Shown: positions 61,312 through 64,000 of the stretch, one piece after another | Layout: each line of letters begins with the position of its first letter | How positions within the stretch are numbered: the first letter of the stretch is position 1 | From: Polyangia bacterium | GTDB lineage: Bacteria; Myxococcota_A; Polyangia; Nannocystales; Nannocystaceae | Direction of reading: 5' to 3' | DNA length: 64,000 bases | Assembly: GCA_030430565.1 (NCBI GenBank) | Contig: JAUIKS010000037.1 | Location: 62,001 to 126,000 of the forward strand | Notes under the pieces: model-generated | Seen by the model: the letters and a program-made list of their open reading frames with translations, nothing else | What the model was told of the DNA's origin: nothing | Databases searched by the model: none | Made by a program: the position numbers and the translations under genes

Positions 61312-64000
61312 TCAGCGCGACGCGACGGGGTGATCGGCGGGGACGAAGACGGCGGCGATGCGCAGGTACGGCGTGGCGTCGGCGGCGAGGGTCGCGTCGC
61401 ACCACTCCTCGCGCGCGCGCGCGCGCGCCTCCACGCGCTCTCTCTCCAGCCTCAGCGAGCGCAGGCGCGCCTCCCGGAGACCGCCCGCGGCCACGCGTTT
61501 GTCGAGCTCGCTGAGCCGGTGAGCGACCCAGCGACGCAGGCGACGGCGCTCAGCCTCGACGCGGTCCTGCAGCCGCGCGACGCGCTCGCGGAGGGCCGCG
61601 CGCAGCTCCGCTCGCGCGACGTCGATCACCTCGAGCCGCCGCGCCTCGAGGGTCGCGGCCTCGAGGACAGCGCCGTCGTTTGGGAGCGGCTCGCGGAGCC
61701 CGAGCTCGAGCGCGAGCGACTCGAGATCGGTGACTCGAGGCGCGCGCCGGGTCCGTGCGCCCTCCGAGCAAGACAGCGTGACGCCGAACCATCGGCACAC
61801 GATCGCCTGGCTGCGCTGGTTCGACACAATCCCCTGGATCAGGAAGCTCGCGCAGCCCGGCTCGAGGCCCCTTCGCACGCGCACGAGCGGCGCCGCGTGC
61901 CGCGCCATCTGGGCGACGAGTCGCTCCGTGAGCCACTCGCTGACCGGGTGCAGCTCCCACAGCAGGTGCCAGTCGATCCTCGCGCGCTGGCCCTCGCGCG
62001 CGCGCTGAAACTCGTCCATCACGACCCCACGCGCCGTGGTGAGCTTGTAGCGAGCGCCGTCGCCCCCCCGCAGCTCGGGCGGGAGCGAGTCAAAGCGTCG
62101 CCTGAGATCCTCGGGCGCCTCGAGCTCGATCCCCCTCAGCCGCTCGTGCAGTCGCGGTAGCCTGATGTCCTCGTCGTGCGCGGCGAGCTCTTCGAAGGCC
62201 TCCACCGCGAACGCGAGCTCGTCGCGGTAGAGGCTCAGCGGCTCGCGGGTCCGCACCTCGGGCGCGCCCGCGTCGCGCGAGCCTTGAGCCCGCGTCAACG
62301 CGGCGAGGAGGTCCTCGTGATCGTCACGCGCAGGCAGGTCGGGGATGATCTCGGCGGCGTCCCGCCCCGCCGCGACGCCCGCGGTGATGTGCGCCTCTTC
62401 CTCCTCGACGTCGCGGAGCCGCAGCAGCGAGCGCGCGTCGCCGAGGCTCTTGTGGGCCTCGTGCTCCTTCTCGATGAGGCGATCGAGCACCCGCGCGTCG
62501 CCGCGGTGGCGCTCGTCTTTGGGCACGGTGAGCAGGTAGTGGAGCTCGGGCTCGTGGCGCTGACCGTAGCGGTCGACGCGGCCGTTTCGCTGCTCGAGCG
62601 TGATCAAGGACCACGGGATGTCGTAGTGGACGATCCGGTGGCAGTAGAAGTGCAGGTTGATGCCCTCGGCTGCGGCGTCCGAGGCGAGCAGCACCCGCAG
62701 CGGCGAGTCGCGGCGGCCGAACGACTTGACGAGCTCCTGCTGGCGAAGGTCGTCGACGCTGCCGGTGAAGCGCGCGAACGCGGAGCGCTTGAGCCCCAGC
62801 GCCCTCGGCAGCGCGGCGGCGAGCATGTCGAGGGTCTGGATGCGCTCCGAGAAGATGACGACGCGGTTGTCGGCCGCGAGCTCGTGCACACCGACCGCGC
62901 GCAGCGTGGCGATGAGCGCCGTGAGCTTGGAGGGCGTCGCCGCCCGGGCCGCCTCCGCGCGCTTCACCAGCCCCTGCAGCGCCGCCCGGTCGCGCGCCGC
63001 GTCGGCGGTATCGGCGATCACGCGCGCGTGCTTCAGGCGCTCCTCGAGCGTGGCGATCAACGCGTCGGCGGAGCTCAGCGCGGCCTTGCGCAGCAGCGTC
63101 TGGAACAGCGCGCTGCCGCCCCGCGTCGTCCTGAACTCGCTCGCGGCGAGCGCGGCGATCAGCGCGTCCTCGGCCGCGGTCGCGCCGACGTGATGCGCCA
63201 CGAGCTCGCGCGCGCGGAACGACTCCTGGACCTCGTGCTCGATGTCTTTCTTGAAGCGTCGAGTGTAGAGGCCCCCGAGCTCCGCGTTGGTGAACGACGA
63301 CGGGTCCAAGACCGCGGTCGGATCGAGGAGCTTGATCAAGCTGGCGAAGCTCTCGGGTCGGCCGTCGTGCGGGGTCGCCGAGGCCAAGATCAACGCGTCG
63401 CAGGTGTCCGCCAGGAGCCTGGCGAGCCGCGCCCGCTGCGACGCCTGCCCCCCCCGAACGCTGCGCTCGGCGACGTGCTGGCACTCGTCGATGACGACCG
63501 CGTCCCAGCTGCAGTCCTTGAGGTAGCGCCGGTACTTGGTGTCTTTCTTCAGCGTGTCGATCGAGATGATGACGCGGTCGTAGAAGTGGAAGGGGTTGAC
63601 GTTGGCGGGGATCTTCCGCTGCACCCGCGCGATGCCCAGCGAGTCGAGGCGCACGAGCGGGATCGTGAACCTGGCCCATAGCTCCTGTTGAAATTGCTCG
63701 AGCACCGAGCGCAGCGCGACCACGAGGATTCGCCGGCCGCGGCCCCGACGGATCAACTCCGCGAGCAGCACCCCGATCTCTATCGTCTTGCCGAGGCCCA
63801 CGCCGTCGGCGATCAAGATCCGCGCCTGCGGCCGCTTCAGCGCCTTCGCGGCGGGCACGTGCTGGTACGCGACGTCACGCTTGGCGCCGCGGTGACCGAT
63901 CACGAGCGCGTCAGTTGTCGGCGGCGACCGCCTCAGCAGGCTCTCGACGTAGAGCCGCGCGAGGCGGTGACCGGGCGAGCCGTCATGCACGATCGTCGTC
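61312..64000 (-). CDS. SNF2-like DEAD/DEAH helicase, DISARM DrmD-like (5' end beyond right edge)
   Basis: At least 892 residues; a GTG at 63990 is available but the frame stays open to the edge, and family members usually begin further upstream, so the 5' end is probably outside. Helicase motifs: ILIADGVGLGKTIEIGVLLAELI (Walker A), VVIDECQHVAE (Walker B as DECQ), LASATPHDGRPE, RRFKKDIEHEV, then the second RecA domain with VVIFSERIQTLDML, ASDAAAEGINLHF and LEQRNGRVDRYGQ (motif VI). A long helical C-terminal region follows. Sequence style is that of the helicase accompanying DrmMI in DISARM anti-phage systems. Confidence 0.9.
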   Translation of the reverse strand, partial: TTIVHDGSPGHRLARLYVESLLRRSPPTTDALVIGHRGAKRDVAYQHVPAAKALKRPQARILIADGVGLGKTIEIGVLLAELIRRGRGRRILVVALRSVLEQFQQELWARFTIPLVRLDSLGIARVQRKIPANVNPFHFYDRVIISIDTLKKDTKYRRYLKDCSWDAVVIDECQHVAERSVRGGQASQRARLARLLADTCDALILASATPHDGRPESFASLIKLLDPTAVLDPSSFTNAELGGLYTRRFKKDIEHEVQESFRARELVAHHVGATAAEDALIAALAASEFRTTRGGSALFQTLLRKAALSSADALIATLEERLKHARVIADTADAARDRAALQGLVKRAEAARAATPSKLTALIATLRAVGVHELAADNRVVIFSERIQTLDMLAAALPRALGLKRSAFARFTGSVDDLRQQELVKSFGRRDSPLRVLLASDAAAEGINLHFYCHRIVHYDIPWSLITLEQRNGRVDRYGQRHEPELHYLLTVPKDERHRGDARVLDRLIEKEHEAHKSLGDARSLLRLRDVEEEEAHITAGVAAGRDAAEIIPDLPARDDHEDLLAALTRAQGSRDAGAPEVRTREPLSLYRDELAFAVEAFEELAAHDEDIRLPRLHERLRGIELEAPEDLRRRFDSLPPELRGGDGARYKLTTARGVVMDEFQRAREGQRARIDWHLLWELHPVSEWLTERLVAQMARHAAPLVRVRRGLEPGCASFLIQGIVSNQRSQAIVCRWFGVTLSCSEGARTRRAPRVTDLESLALELGLREPLPNDGAVLEAATLEARRLEVIDVARAELRAALRERVARLQDRVEAERRRLRRWVAHRLSELDKRVAAGGLREARLRSLRLERERVEARARAREEWCDATLAADATPYLRIAAVFVPADHPVASR

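Noticed and set aside
1..64000. CRISPR array, tRNA, rRNA and insertion-sequence transposase genes
   Set aside because: Looked for regularly spaced repeats, tRNA-like TTCGA arms and transposase motifs; none found. The short tandem repeats have no spacers.

Overview
The window is very GC-rich (about 70%) with strong G/C third-position bias, so long antisense open frames are common and were ignored. The gene content points to a myxobacterium-like member of the Myxococcota, most reminiscent of the Nannocystaceae. It has many secreted lipoproteins with Thr/Ser/Gly/Asp-rich linkers, three large Ser/Thr kinase-TPR proteins, DUF4215-type Cys-rich repeats, an OmpA/thrombospondin-type-3 lipoprotein, an AraC regulator and a cytochrome c/copper monooxygenase. 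The taxonomy is inferred from gene style only; no rRNA or tRNA gene was seen.

Layout. 0-13 kb: a PLP decarboxylase next to an aldehyde dehydrogenase (cut by the left edge), a pseudokinase, a cysteine desulfurase, a PHA-system protein, a cupin oxygenase coupled to a lipoprotein, a class V PLP enzyme, an ECF-like sigma factor, a YjbR-like protein with a histone-H1-like tail, and a WG-repeat lipoprotein. 13-19 kb: a type III restriction-modification pair (Mod and Res) split by an OmpA lipoprotein and a single-domain response regulator; the nuclease end of Res looks degenerate. 19-31 kb: lipoproteins, a kinase-TPR protein, a regulator/membrane protein/beta-barrel group, two tandem DUF4215 lipoproteins and two wrecked copies of a tyrosine recombinase. 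31-42.5 kb: copper monooxygenase, VOC enzyme with divergent AraC regulator, lipoproteins, PhoD phosphatase and a third kinase-TPR gene.

42.7-49.1 kb is the clearest functional unit: imelysin, di-haem oxidoreductase, DUF1513, imelysin-like and cytochrome c peroxidase-like genes, all exported and tightly packed. They lie behind a near-consensus promoter whose spacer is a Fur-like palindrome and whose predicted start is at or next to the first ATG. This is a likely iron-repressed periplasmic iron/haem operon.

49.2-64 kb: an intact tyrosine integrase of the same family as the two remnants, an EF-hand lipoprotein, an orphan adenine methyltransferase, a Rieske oxygenase, a PQQ-like lipoprotein, a fatty-acid hydroxylase and, running off the right edge, a giant Eco57I-type adenine methylase plus SNF2-like helicase pair resembling DrmMI/DrmD of class 1 DISARM. 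The window therefore holds three methyltransferase-based, mostly defence-like modules and signs of repeated integrase traffic.
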